From: Streptomyces sp. A0958 | GTDB taxonomy: Bacteria > Actinomycetota > Actinomycetes > Streptomycetales > Streptomycetaceae | DNA: 64,000 nt | Assembly (NCBI RefSeq): GCF_004795035.1 | Contig: NZ_SSBK01000019.1 | Location: forward strand, 62,001-126,000 | Reading direction: 5' to 3' | Shown: positions 7,493 to 15,356 of the stretch, piece after piece | Numbering within the stretch: the stretch's first letter is position 1 | How the letters are laid out: each line of letters begins with the position of its first letter | The notes under the pieces: generated by a model | What the model was told of the DNA's origin: nothing | Databases searched by the model: none | The model's input: the letters and a program-made list of their open reading frames with translations, nothing else | Made by a program: the position numbers and the translations under genes

Positions 7493-9109
7493 ATGAGCGA
7501 GACCGAGCACCCCCTCACGATTCCCGGCGCCCTCGCCCTCGCCGCCGGCCGCCACCCCGGCCGGGACGCGGTCGTGGACGGCGACACCCGGCTCACCTGG
7601 GCACAGCTGCGCGACCGGGTGCACGCGGCCGTGAAGTCGCTGATCGCCCTCGGTGTCCGGCCCGGCGACCGGATCGCCGTCTGGGCACCCAACAGCCACC
7701 ACTGGGTGGTCGCCGCGCTCGCCGCCACCTCGGCCGGGGCGGTGCTGGTCCCCGTCAACACCCGCTACCGGGGCGACGAGGCGCGCTGGCTCCTGGAACG
7801 CGGCGGGGTGCGGCTGCTGTTCGTCGAGAACGGCTTCCTGGGCAAGGACTACCTCGCCATGCTCGGGGCGGGCCCGGAAGCCGGCCGGGAGGACCGTCCG
7901 GTGCCCCGACTGCCCGCCCTGGAAAGGGCCGTGGTCTTCGACGCATCGGACGAGGACGGCGACGTACCGAGGCGTCCCGGCACCCTGCCGTGGGACAGCT
8001 TCCTGCGCGAGGGCGCGCGGCTGTCCGACGCCGAGGTCACCGCCCGGGCCGCCGCCGTACACCCCGACGACCCGTCCGACCTGCTCTTCACCTCGGGCAC
8101 GACCGGCCGCCCCAAGGGCGCCCTGACCACGCACCGGCAGAACCTCGCCACGTACCGGGCCTGGAGCAGCCGCACCGGGGTCACCGGTGACGACCGCTGT
8201 CTGGTCGTCAACCCGCTGTTCCACTGCTTCGGCTACAAAGCCGGTGTGCTCGCCTGCCTCGTACGCGGCGCCACCATGGTCCTCCAGCCGGTGTTCGACG
8301 TGGAGCGGGTCCTGCGCGCCGTCGAGGCCGAGCGGATCACCGTGCTCCCGGGCCCGCCCACCATCTACACCGAACTGCTCGACGCGCCCGCCCGGCACCG
8401 GTTCGACCTGTCGTCGCTGCGGCTCGCGGTGACCGGTGCCGCCGTCGTGCCGGTCACCCTCGTCCGGCGGATGCGCGCCGAACTCTTCCCCGACGTACTC
8501 ACCGCCTACGGGCTGACCGAGAGCTGCGGCACGGTCACCGTCTGCTCGGCCGACGACGACGCCGAGACCGTCGCGCTCACCGCGGGCCGCCCCATCGACG
8601 GCACCGAGGTGCAGATCCGCGACGGCGACGGCCTCCCACTGCCCGCCGGCCGGGACGGCCGCATCCTGGTGCGCGGCTTCCACGTCATGCTCGGCTACCT
8701 GGACGACCCGGCGGCGACCGCGGCGGCCGTCGACGCCGGCGGATGGCTCGACACCGGCGACATCGGCCACCTCGACGCACGCGGCAACCTGGCGATCACC
8801 GGACGCTCCAAGGACCTCTTCGTCGTCGGCGGCTTCAACGTCTATCCGGCGGAGGTCGAGCAGGTGCTCGCCGGGCACGACGCCGTCGCCGAGGCCGCAG
8901 TGGTCGGGGTGCCCGACGCCCGCCTCGGCGAGGTCGGCCGCGCGTTCGTGACGGTCCGGCCCGGCGCCGGGGCCGCCCCGGACGACCTGATCGCCCACTG
9001 CCGCGAGCGGATCGCCAACTTCAAGGTCCCGCGCGAGGTCGTGGTCCTCGGGAGCCTGCCGCGCAACGCCACGGGCAAGGTGGACAAGGCCGCCTTGCGC
9101 ACGATCTGA
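7493..9109 (+). CDS. fadD3: FadD3-like HIP-CoA ligase
   Basis: A 538-residue AMP-forming acyl-CoA synthetase. It shows the P-loop TSGTTGRPKG near residue 200, YGLTESCGT near 340, GWLDTGDIG near 416, the hinge GRSKDLFVVGGFNVYPAEVE near 440, and the catalytic lysine in NATGKVDK near 526. The middle part (NPLFHCFGYKAGVLACL, then VLPGPPTIYTELLD) is very close to mycobacterial FadD3. FadD3 thioesterifies HIP, the C/D-ring propionate left after A/B-ring removal, and so opens the ring C/D pathway encoded downstream. GGAGAGCAG precedes the ATG. It precedes hsaA by 40 nt. A side-chain ligase (FadD17/19 type) is less likely. Confidence 0.85.
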   Translation: MSETEHPLTIPGALALAAGRHPGRDAVVDGDTRLTWAQLRDRVHAAVKSLIALGVRPGDRIAVWAPNSHHWVVAALAATSAGAVLVPVNTRYRGDEARWLLERGGVRLLFVENGFLGKDYLAMLGAGPEAGREDRPVPRLPALERAVVFDASDEDGDVPRRPGTLPWDSFLREGARLSDAEVTARAAAVHPDDPSDLLFTSGTTGRPKGALTTHRQNLATYRAWSSRTGVTGDDRCLVVNPLFHCFGYKAGVLACLVRGATMVLQPVFDVERVLRAVEAERITVLPGPPTIYTELLDAPARHRFDLSSLRLAVTGAAVVPVTLVRRMRAELFPDVLTAYGLTESCGTVTVCSADDDAETVALTAGRPIDGTEVQIRDGDGLPLPAGRDGRILVRGFHVMLGYLDDPAATAAAVDAGGWLDTGDIGHLDARGNLAITGRSKDLFVVGGFNVYPAEVEQVLAGHDAVAEAAVVGVPDARLGEVGRAFVTVRPGAGAAPDDLIAHCRERIANFKVPREVVVLGSLPRNATGKVDKAALRTI

Positions 9110-9148
9110 CCGCACCCCTCACGGTGCGAGGAGCGAGGGAGAGCGACG

Positions 9149-10315
9149 ATGGGCAACGAGGTTCTGGAGTCGGTACGCGCCCTGCTGCCGGCCATCGAGA
9201 AGCGGGCCGTCACCACGGACGAGGAACGGCGGATACCGGATGCCACGATCCGCGAGCTGACCGGGGCCGGCGTGTTCCGGATGCTCCAGCCGGCCCGCTA
9301 CGGCGGCCTGGAGGGCGACCCGGCCGACTTCTACCAGGTGGTGCGGGCGATCTCCGCCGTCTGCTGCTCCACCGGCTGGGTGGCCTCCGTCCTCGGGGTG
9401 CACCCCTGGCAGCTGGGCCTGTTCCCCAAGCAGGCGCAGGAGGACGTGTGGGGGGAGGACCGGGACACCCGGGTCTCCTCCTCGTACGCACCGGTGGGCC
9501 GGCTCACCCCCGTCGACGGCGGCTACGAACTGGCCGGGCGGTGGAGCTTCTCCTCCGGCTGCGAGCACGCCTCCTGGGCGCTGCTCGGCGCCCTCGTCGT
9601 CGGGGCGCAGGGCCGCCCCGTGGACTTCCTCACCGTCCTGGTGCCCCGCCGCGACTACCGGATCGAGGACATGTGGGACGTGGTCGGGCTGCGGGGCACC
9701 GCCAGCAACGACATCATCGTCGAGTCGGCGTTCGTACCGGCCCACCGGGTGCTGCGCAACTACGAGCAGGCCCGGCTGAAGGTGCCGGGGCAGCAGGTCA
9801 ACCCCGGCCCGCTGTACCGGCTGCCGTTCGGCGCGATCTTCACCAGCGCCATCACCGCACCGGTGATCGGCGCGGTGTCCGGCGGCTACGCCTCGTACGT
9901 GCAGCGGATGAAGGAGCGGGTACGGCTCAGCCTGGGCGGCGGCAGGTTCACCGAGGACCCCTTCGCCCAGGTCGCCATCGCCCGCGCGGCCTCCGACATC
10001 GACGCGACCGTGCTCCAGATGGACCGCAACCTGCGCGAACTGTCCGAACTCGCCGCGGCGGGCCGGGAGATACCCATGGAGCTGCGCCTGCGCACCCGCC
10101 GCGACCAGGTCCGGGGCACCGAGCGTGCCGTCGCCGCGATCGACCTGCTCTTCAAGACCGCCGGCGGCAACGCGCTGCGGCGCGGCAACACCGTCGAACG
10201 CGCCTGGCGCGACGCCCACGCGGGCAGCGTCCATGTCGCCAACGACGTGGAACGCGCGCTGGCCATGTACGGCCGGGGCGCCTTCGGCCTGACCGTCGAG
10301 GACAACCTCGTCTGA
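9149..10315 (+). CDS. hsaA: HsaA-like flavin-dependent 3-HSA hydroxylase, oxygenase part
   Basis: A 388-residue acyl-CoA-dehydrogenase-fold monooxygenase. It follows HsaA closely: GVFRMLQPARYGGLEGDPAD, CCSTGWVASVLGVHPW, ISSSY-type segment VSSSYAPVG, SSGCEHASW, VVGLRGTASND, and the C-terminal DAHAGSVHVANDVERA. HsaA uses reduced flavin from a separate reductase (HsaB) to hydroxylate the phenolic secosteroid 3-HSA to a catechol, which HsaC then cleaves. None of hsaB, hsaC or hsaD is in this window, so they must lie elsewhere. GAGCGAGGGAGAG precedes the ATG. Transcription ends in a near-perfect hairpin 15 nt after the stop. Confidence 0.9.
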   Translation: MGNEVLESVRALLPAIEKRAVTTDEERRIPDATIRELTGAGVFRMLQPARYGGLEGDPADFYQVVRAISAVCCSTGWVASVLGVHPWQLGLFPKQAQEDVWGEDRDTRVSSSYAPVGRLTPVDGGYELAGRWSFSSGCEHASWALLGALVVGAQGRPVDFLTVLVPRRDYRIEDMWDVVGLRGTASNDIIVESAFVPAHRVLRNYEQARLKVPGQQVNPGPLYRLPFGAIFTSAITAPVIGAVSGGYASYVQRMKERVRLSLGGGRFTEDPFAQVAIARAASDIDATVLQMDRNLRELSELAAAGREIPMELRLRTRRDQVRGTERAVAAIDLLFKTAGGNALRRGNTVERAWRDAHAGSVHVANDVERALAMYGRGAFGLTVEDNLV

Positions 10316-10330
10316 CCCCGGTCGCACAAC

Positions 10331-10370
10331 ACAGCGGTCCCGGACCCCCGCGAGGGTCCGGGACCGCTGT
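10331..10370. terminator. bidirectional terminator hairpin
   Basis: A perfect 17-bp inverted repeat (10331-10347 and 10354-10370) with a CCGCGA loop sits between the convergent hsaA and SDR genes. No long T tract follows, as is usual in Streptomyces. Confidence 0.85.
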
Positions 10371-10380
10371 GCGTACGGGG

Positions 10381-11160
10381 TCAGCGGGCCGTTCGCGCGG
10401 CGAGGTAGCGCGCCGGGAACTCGCCGCCGCCGTGCACCGCCAGGTCCGCGCCGCTGATGTATCCGGAGAGCCCGCTCGCGAGGAACAGGCAGGCGCGCGC
10501 CACGTCCTGGGGGACCGCCATCCGTTCCATCGGGATGACCGCCGCCACCGCGGCCCCGCCGTCCGCGCCGTAGACCGAGGCGGCGCTCTCGGTGCGGATC
10601 AGGCCCGTGGTGATGTGGTTGACGCGGACCGCGGGCGACCACTCCAGGGCGAGCGCCTTGGTGAGGGCCAGCAGCCCGGCCTTGGCGGCGGTGTACGCGG
10701 CGGTGCCGGGCTGCGGGTCATGGGCGGAGACGCTGCCGATGTTGATGACCGTGCCCCCACCCTCCTGGGCCCGCATGACGCGGTGGGCCGGCTGCGCCAC
10801 GTAGAAGGGGGCGAGGAGGTTGAGCGCGACGATCTTCTCCACGAAACGCGGCGAGACGGTGGCCGCGTCAGCGTCGGGGGAGCCGCCCGCGTTGTTGACG
10901 AGGACGTCGAGCCGGCCGAACCGCTCCACCGCGGCGTCCACCAGCGCGGACGCCGCCTCCGGGTCGCGCACGTCGGCCGGTACGAAGACCGCCTCGCGGC
11001 CCCCGGCCGACGGGAGGGCCCTCGGGGCGCTCCGGCCGCAGACCACCACGTCGGCCCCGGCGGTCAGGAACGCCTCGGCGACGGCGGCGCCGATGCCCTT
11101 GGTGCCGCCGGTGACCAGCACCACGTGCCCGGTGAAGTCCAGGGGGTTGCCCATGTCCAT
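10381..11160 (-). CDS. short-chain dehydrogenase, steroid ring C/D cluster
   Basis: A 259-residue classical SDR: VLVTGGTKGIGAAV near residue 15, NNAGGSPDAD near 87, IGSVSAHDP, YTAAKAG for the Tyr/Lys pair, and SGADLAVHGGGEFPARYL at the C-terminus. The HGGGE ending resembles my recollection of Rv3549c, an SDR beside echA20 in the KstR2 regulon. It is the last gene of the minus-strand operon behind three acyl-CoA dehydrogenases, so oxidation of a hydroxyacyl-CoA formed from ring C/D is plausible. The ATG at 11160 has GGAGAG nine bases upstream; a second in-frame ATG at 11154 is possible. A longer in-frame extension would overlap the upstream fadE gene and is rejected. Confidence 0.7.
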   Translation of the reverse strand: MDMGNPLDFTGHVVLVTGGTKGIGAAVAEAFLTAGADVVVCGRSAPRALPSAGGREAVFVPADVRDPEAASALVDAAVERFGRLDVLVNNAGGSPDADAATVSPRFVEKIVALNLLAPFYVAQPAHRVMRAQEGGGTVINIGSVSAHDPQPGTAAYTAAKAGLLALTKALALEWSPAVRVNHITTGLIRTESAASVYGADGGAAVAAVIPMERMAVPQDVARACLFLASGLSGYISGADLAVHGGGEFPARYLAARTAR

Positions 11161-11198
11161 GGTGTCGCGCTCTCCTGTCTCGGTCTGCGGAGATCCGT

Positions 11199-12272
11199 TC
11201 ATCGGGCGGCCAGGCCGAGCCCGGCGGCGAGCCGTTCCCGGTGGTGCGCGGGCGCCCCGAACAGCTCGCCCGCCCCGTGCGCCCGCTTGAAGTAGCGGTG
11301 CGCGTCGTGCTCCCAGGTGATGCCGATCCCGCCGTGCAGCTGGATCATCTCGCCGGCCACCGCCGAGAACGCCTCGGAGCAGACGGACTGGGCGACGGCG
11401 GCCGCCCGGGGCAGCGCGCCCGGGTCCTCGTCGGCGGCGAACGCGGCACCAAGCGCCGCCGAACGCGCCGACTCCACCAGCACGTAGGCGTCCGCCAGCC
11501 GGTGCTTGACCGCCTGGAACGAACCGATGGGCCGGCCGAACTGCACCCGGTCCCCGGCGTATCCCACGGTGAGCTCCAGGCAGCGTTCGGCCGCCCCCAC
11601 CTGCTCCGCCGCGAGGGCCGCACAGGCCAGGTCCCGTACGTGCTCCAGGTGGTGCCCGCCGTCGTCGTCCCGGCCCAGGAGGCGCCCCTCGGCCCCGTCG
11701 AACACCCAGCGCGCCAGGGCCCGGGTGGCGTCCATGGTCACGAGGGGTTCCCGGCGGACCCCGGAGGCGCCCGGGGCCACCTCGAAGAGCGAAACCCCGG
11801 CGTCGGTACGGGCGGCGACGACCAGCACGTCGATGTCCGGCCAGTCGAGGACGTACTCCTTCACCCCGGTCACCAGCCAGCCGCCACCGGGGCGCGCCAC
11901 GGCACGGGCGCGTAGCGCCGCCCCGTCCCACGACCCCTGCTCCGCCCAGGCCAGGGCGCCCACCGACGTGCCCCCGGCGAGCCCCGGCAGCAGCCGGCCG
12001 CACGCCTCCTCGTCGCCGGAGGCAAGCAGGGCCCCCACCGTGAGCACGGCGGAGCCCAGACAGGGCAGCGGGCTCAGGACCCGGCCCAGCTCCTCCATCA
12101 GCACGTGGACGTCCCGCGCCCCGCCGCCGGCCCCGCCGTACGCCTCGGGCACGGCGAGCCCGGCGACGCCGATCTGCTCGCTCAACGGCGCCCATGCCGG
12201 CGCCCCTTGATGTCGCGTCAGTAGCGACCGTACGGCCGACCTCAGCTCTTCCTGCTCCTGCGTCAGCCTCAT
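11199..12272 (-). CDS. acyl-CoA dehydrogenase, FadE33-like
   Basis: A 357-residue acyl-CoA dehydrogenase with all three domains: N-terminal helices, a middle beta domain including LVTGVKEYVLDW, and a C-terminal helical domain with QFGRPIGSFQAVKHRLAD. IQLHGGIGITWEHDAHRYFK holds a glutamate at the position used as catalytic base in the IVD/LCAD-type dehydrogenases. Together with the next two genes it matches the mycobacterial order fadE31-fadE32-fadE33, three dehydrogenases of late ring C/D degradation after ring C opening. GGGGAGAG precedes the ATG. Steroid ACADs often work as mixed alpha2beta2 enzymes, so a partner among the neighbours is likely. Confidence 0.7.
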   Translation of the reverse strand: MRLTQEQEELRSAVRSLLTRHQGAPAWAPLSEQIGVAGLAVPEAYGGAGGGARDVHVLMEELGRVLSPLPCLGSAVLTVGALLASGDEEACGRLLPGLAGGTSVGALAWAEQGSWDGAALRARAVARPGGGWLVTGVKEYVLDWPDIDVLVVAARTDAGVSLFEVAPGASGVRREPLVTMDATRALARWVFDGAEGRLLGRDDDGGHHLEHVRDLACAALAAEQVGAAERCLELTVGYAGDRVQFGRPIGSFQAVKHRLADAYVLVESARSAALGAAFAADEDPGALPRAAAVAQSVCSEAFSAVAGEMIQLHGGIGITWEHDAHRYFKRAHGAGELFGAPAHHRERLAAGLGLAAR

Positions 12273-12298
12273 CGGACTGCTCTCCCCTCGGTGTGCGG

Positions 12299-13285
12299 TC
12301 AGGCGGCCAGTACGCGGGCCCGGCAGGCGGCCGGGGTACCCCAGGCGTCGCGCAGCGGCCGGGCCTTGCGTATCCACAGGGACAGGTCGAGCTCATCCGT
12401 GTAGCCCACCGCTCCGTGCAGTTGGAGGGCGGTGCGCGCGGCCCCGTACGCGGCCTCGCCCGCGGTGACCTTGGCGGCGGCGATCTCCCGGCCCGCCCCC
12501 TCGCCGCCGGCGGCCAGGGCGAGCGCGGCGCCGTGCACCAGCGGCTCGGCGAACTCCAGGGCCAGCAAGGTGTCCGCCAGGCGGTGCTTGACGCTCTGGA
12601 AGGACCCGATCGCCACCCCGAACTGGGTGCGCCCGGTGACGTATGCGACGGTGCGGGCCAGCAGCGTCCGGCCGACGCCGAGGGCCTGGGCCGCCGTGGC
12701 GAGCGCGGCGACCTCGGCCGCGTACGCGGCGGCGGCCCTCACCTCCGGGCCCCGGGCCACGACCGCCCCGCCCGACGGCCGCGCGAGCCGCCGCCCGGGG
12801 TCGACGGAGGGCTGCACGGGCCCCGGACCGTCGGCCACCCGCAGCGCGTCGTCGTCCACGACGAACACCGTGCCGGCCGCGTCCGCGTCCAGCGCGTACG
12901 GGCCGAGCGCCGTCACGCACAGCGAGACCACGGACGCGCCCGAGGCGATGGCGGGCAGGTGCTCGGCGGCGAGGCGCTTGTCACCGAGCCGGTCCAGCAG
13001 GGCCGTCGCCGCCACCGTCTCGACCAGCGGTCCGGGGACGGCGTGCCGGCCCAGCACCTCGAAGGCGACGGCCAGTTCGACGGGCAGCGGGCCGAAGCCG
13101 TCGTGCTCCTGGGGCACCGCGAGGGCGAAGAGCCCGGCCTCGGCCAGGCGCGCCCAGACGGCCCGCCCCGGGCCGTGGTCGCCGGCCGCCCAGGACCGCA
13201 CCGCGGCCGGGACGTCCGAGGAGGTGAGCAGGCCGTCGAGGGAGCGGGCGAACTCCCGCTGCTCCCTGTCGAGGAGGAAACGCAT
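12299..13285 (-). CDS. acyl-CoA dehydrogenase, FadE32-like
   Basis: A 328-residue, short acyl-CoA dehydrogenase. The middle domain is abbreviated compared with canonical enzymes (about 380 residues), and the C-terminal domain shows GRTQFGVAIGSFQSVKHRLA and LHGAVGYTDELDLSLW, with Asp/Glu where a catalytic base is expected. Short members of this kind form heteromers with a longer, FAD-binding partner in mycobacterial steroid catabolism. The start overlaps the stop of the upstream dehydrogenase in ATGA, which supports a coupled complex. The FadE32 label is positional. Confidence 0.68.
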   Translation of the reverse strand: MRFLLDREQREFARSLDGLLTSSDVPAAVRSWAAGDHGPGRAVWARLAEAGLFALAVPQEHDGFGPLPVELAVAFEVLGRHAVPGPLVETVAATALLDRLGDKRLAAEHLPAIASGASVVSLCVTALGPYALDADAAGTVFVVDDDALRVADGPGPVQPSVDPGRRLARPSGGAVVARGPEVRAAAAYAAEVAALATAAQALGVGRTLLARTVAYVTGRTQFGVAIGSFQSVKHRLADTLLALEFAEPLVHGAALALAAGGEGAGREIAAAKVTAGEAAYGAARTALQLHGAVGYTDELDLSLWIRKARPLRDAWGTPAACRARVLAA

Positions 13286-14460
13286 CAGCGGCGTCCCTTC
13301 GGAAGGCCGAGCAGCCGCTCGGCGATGATGTCGCGCTGGATCTCGTTGGTGCCCGCGTAGATCGGGCCGGCCAGTGCGAAGGTGTACCCCTCGGACCAGC
13401 CGCCGCCGTCCGGCGCCTCGGAGGCGTGGTCGGCCAGTTCGCCGCACGGGCCGAGCAGGTCGAGGGCCGTCTCGTGCAGGGCGATGTCCAGTTCGGACCA
13501 GTAGATCTTGTTGAGGCTGGAGGCGGCCCCGGCGGGACCGCCCTCGCCGTGCAGGACGCGGGAGGCACCCGCGTAGGAGAACAGCAGGTAGGCGCGGGCG
13601 CCGATCACCGCGTCCGCGACCCGGTCGCGCAGCGCCGTGTCCGCCGGGTCGCCGTGTTCGCGCCACAGGGCGGTGAGCCGGTCCGCTGCGGCGGTGAAGC
13701 GGCCGGGGCTGCGCAGGGTGAGGCCGCGCTCGTTGCCGGTGGTGCTCATCGCGACCCGCCAGCCCTGCCCGGGTTCGCCGATGACGTCCTCGTCGGGGAC
13801 GAACACCTCGTCCAGGAAGAGTTCGGCGAAGGCGGGCTTCCCGTCGAGCCTCCCGATGGGCCGCACGGTGACGCCCTCGGCGTCCAGCGGGAACATCAGA
13901 TACGTCAGCCCCCGGTGCGGCCTGTCCGCGTCCGGGTCGCTGCGGAAGAGGCCGAAGGCCCGGTCGGCGAACGCGGCCCGCGACGACCAGGTCTTCTGCC
14001 CGCTGAGCAGCCAGCCGCCCTCGGTCCGTACCGCCGTCGACCGCAGCGAGGCGAGGTCGGAACCGGACTCCGGCTCCGACCAGGCCTGCGCCCAGATGAC
14101 CTCGCCCCGCGCCATCGCGGGCAGGACGCGGGCCCGCTGCTCGGCGGTGCCGTGCTCGAAGAGCGTCGGGGCCAGCAGGTTGATGCCGTTCTGGCTGACC
14201 CGGCCCGGCGCCCCGGCGGCGTAGTACTCCTCCTCGAAGATCAGCCAGCGCAGCAGGGACGCGCCGCGCCCGCCGAACTCCTCGGGCCAGGAGACCACCG
14301 ACCAGCGGTCGGCGGCCAGGACGGCTTCCCACTCCCGGTGCGCGGCGAAACCCTCGGCGGTCTCCAGGGAGGGCAGGGCGGTGACGGGGACGTGTGCGGC
14401 GAGCCAGTCGCGTACCCGCGTACGGAACGCCTCGTCCGCCGCGTCGAAGTCGAGGTCCAT
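13285..14460 (-). CDS. acyl-CoA dehydrogenase, FadE31-like
   Basis: A 391-residue acyl-CoA dehydrogenase with SWPEEFGGRGASLLRWLIF, the FAD/substrate segment WAQAWSEPESGSDLAS, SGQKTWSSRAAFAD, and the C-terminal IYAGTNEIQRDIIAERLLGL. The motif that is YEGT in MCAD reads YAGT here, so the usual catalytic glutamate is replaced by alanine. This is typical of the alpha-type subunit of steroid ACAD heteromers, with the base supplied elsewhere. It is preceded by an enoyl-CoA hydratase gene and followed by the short FadE, both in ATGA overlaps. The FadE31 label rests on size and order. Confidence 0.7.
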   Translation of the reverse strand: MDLDFDAADEAFRTRVRDWLAAHVPVTALPSLETAEGFAAHREWEAVLAADRWSVVSWPEEFGGRGASLLRWLIFEEEYYAAGAPGRVSQNGINLLAPTLFEHGTAEQRARVLPAMARGEVIWAQAWSEPESGSDLASLRSTAVRTEGGWLLSGQKTWSSRAAFADRAFGLFRSDPDADRPHRGLTYLMFPLDAEGVTVRPIGRLDGKPAFAELFLDEVFVPDEDVIGEPGQGWRVAMSTTGNERGLTLRSPGRFTAAADRLTALWREHGDPADTALRDRVADAVIGARAYLLFSYAGASRVLHGEGGPAGAASSLNKIYWSELDIALHETALDLLGPCGELADHASEAPDGGGWSEGYTFALAGPIYAGTNEIQRDIIAERLLGLPKGRR

Positions 14461-15308
14461 CAGCCGCCCGCCTTCTTCATCGCCCGGATGTCCATGCCGC
14501 CGAGCGCGTCCGGCGCGGTCTCGGCGTTGTGGGCGTGCGCCAGGTGGTGCAGGCCGAACACCGAGTCCATGCCGGTGTGCAGGCCCTGCAGGTCCTCGGC
14601 CTGGTTGACCGCGCGCTTGGTCAGGGCCAGGCCCATGCGCGGCATCTCCGCGATGCGCAGCGCCAGTTCGTGGCTGCGGTCGGCCAGTTCCTCGCGCGGG
14701 ACGACCCGGTTGACCATGCCCACCTCGTACGCGCGCCGGGCGCTCATCCGGTCGCCGGTGAACAGGAACTCCTTGGCGATCCGGGGCGGCATCACCCAGG
14801 GGTGGGCGAAGTACTCGACGCCGGGGATGCCCATGCGGACCACGGGATCGGCGAAGAACGCGTCCTCGGACGCCACGATCAGGTCGCACACCCAGGCCAG
14901 CATCAGACCGCCCGCCACGCACGCGCCCTGCACGGACGCGACGACCGGCTTCGGCAGCTCGCGCCAGCGCCGGCACATGCCGAGGTAGACCTCGGACTCA
15001 CGGGCGAAACGGCTCTCCGCGCCCTCCTTGTCCGAGTGGTCCCACCACAGCCCCGCCCGCCGCTCGAACGGCAGGTGCGCGTCCCGCTCCGGGGTGCCGA
15101 TGTCGTGGCCGGCGGAGAAGTGCTCGCCCGCCCCGGCCAGGACGACGGTCTTCACCTCGTTGTCCTCGGCCGCGTGGTAGAACGCCCGGTCCAGGGCGTA
15201 GGTCATCGCGGAGTTCTGCGCGTTGCGGTAGTCCGAACGGTTCATGGTCACCGTCGCGACCGGGCCCCGCTTCTCGTAGCGCACCGGTTCGTCATGGGCA
15301 GCGGACAT
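14460..15308 (-). CDS. enoyl-CoA hydratase/isomerase family protein
   Basis: A 282-residue crotonase-fold protein. The first oxyanion-hole segment is FSAGHDIGTPERD (residues about 62-74) and the second is VQGACVAGGLMLAWVCDLIV, followed by MGIPGVEYFAHPW. The enlarged loop after AGHDIG is typical of hydratases that act on bulky acyl-CoAs. It heads the minus-strand operon with three fadE genes and an SDR, and its promoter carries the KstR2-type operator at 15,325, so it belongs to the ring C/D regulon. EchA13 is one candidate counterpart from mycobacteria, but I cannot decide between hydratase, isomerase and hydrolase. GGAAGGAGG precedes the ATG. Confidence 0.7.
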   Translation of the reverse strand: MSAAHDEPVRYEKRGPVATVTMNRSDYRNAQNSAMTYALDRAFYHAAEDNEVKTVVLAGAGEHFSAGHDIGTPERDAHLPFERRAGLWWDHSDKEGAESRFARESEVYLGMCRRWRELPKPVVASVQGACVAGGLMLAWVCDLIVASEDAFFADPVVRMGIPGVEYFAHPWVMPPRIAKEFLFTGDRMSARRAYEVGMVNRVVPREELADRSHELALRIAEMPRMGLALTKRAVNQAEDLQGLHTGMDSVFGLHHLAHAHNAETAPDALGGMDIRAMKKAGG

Positions 15309-15324
15309 CGTGGCCCCTCCTTCC

Positions 15325-15342
15325 CTAACAAGTGTTTGGTAG
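15325..15342. promoter_or_regulatory. KstR2-type operator, divergent promoter
   Basis: CTAACAAGTGTTTGGTAG is an imperfect palindrome with 6 of 8 positions symmetric. Its core AACAAGTGTTTGGT fits the published KstR2 motif AnCAAGnnCTTGnT with one mismatch. It sits between the echA/fadE operon and fadE30. A minus-strand -10 (TACGTT, complement of 15346-15351) lies immediately upstream of it on that strand, and a plus-strand TAGATT (15340-15345) overlaps its right end, so a bound repressor would block both promoters. Confidence 0.75.
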
Positions 15343-15356
15343 ATTAACGTACCCCC

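Noticed and set aside
10381..12396. A 671-codon extension fusing the SDR at 10,381 to upstream sequence
   Set aside because: The extra N-terminal part is a shadow of the acyl-CoA dehydrogenase gene; SDR similarity begins at the ATG at 11,160 with its own ribosome site.
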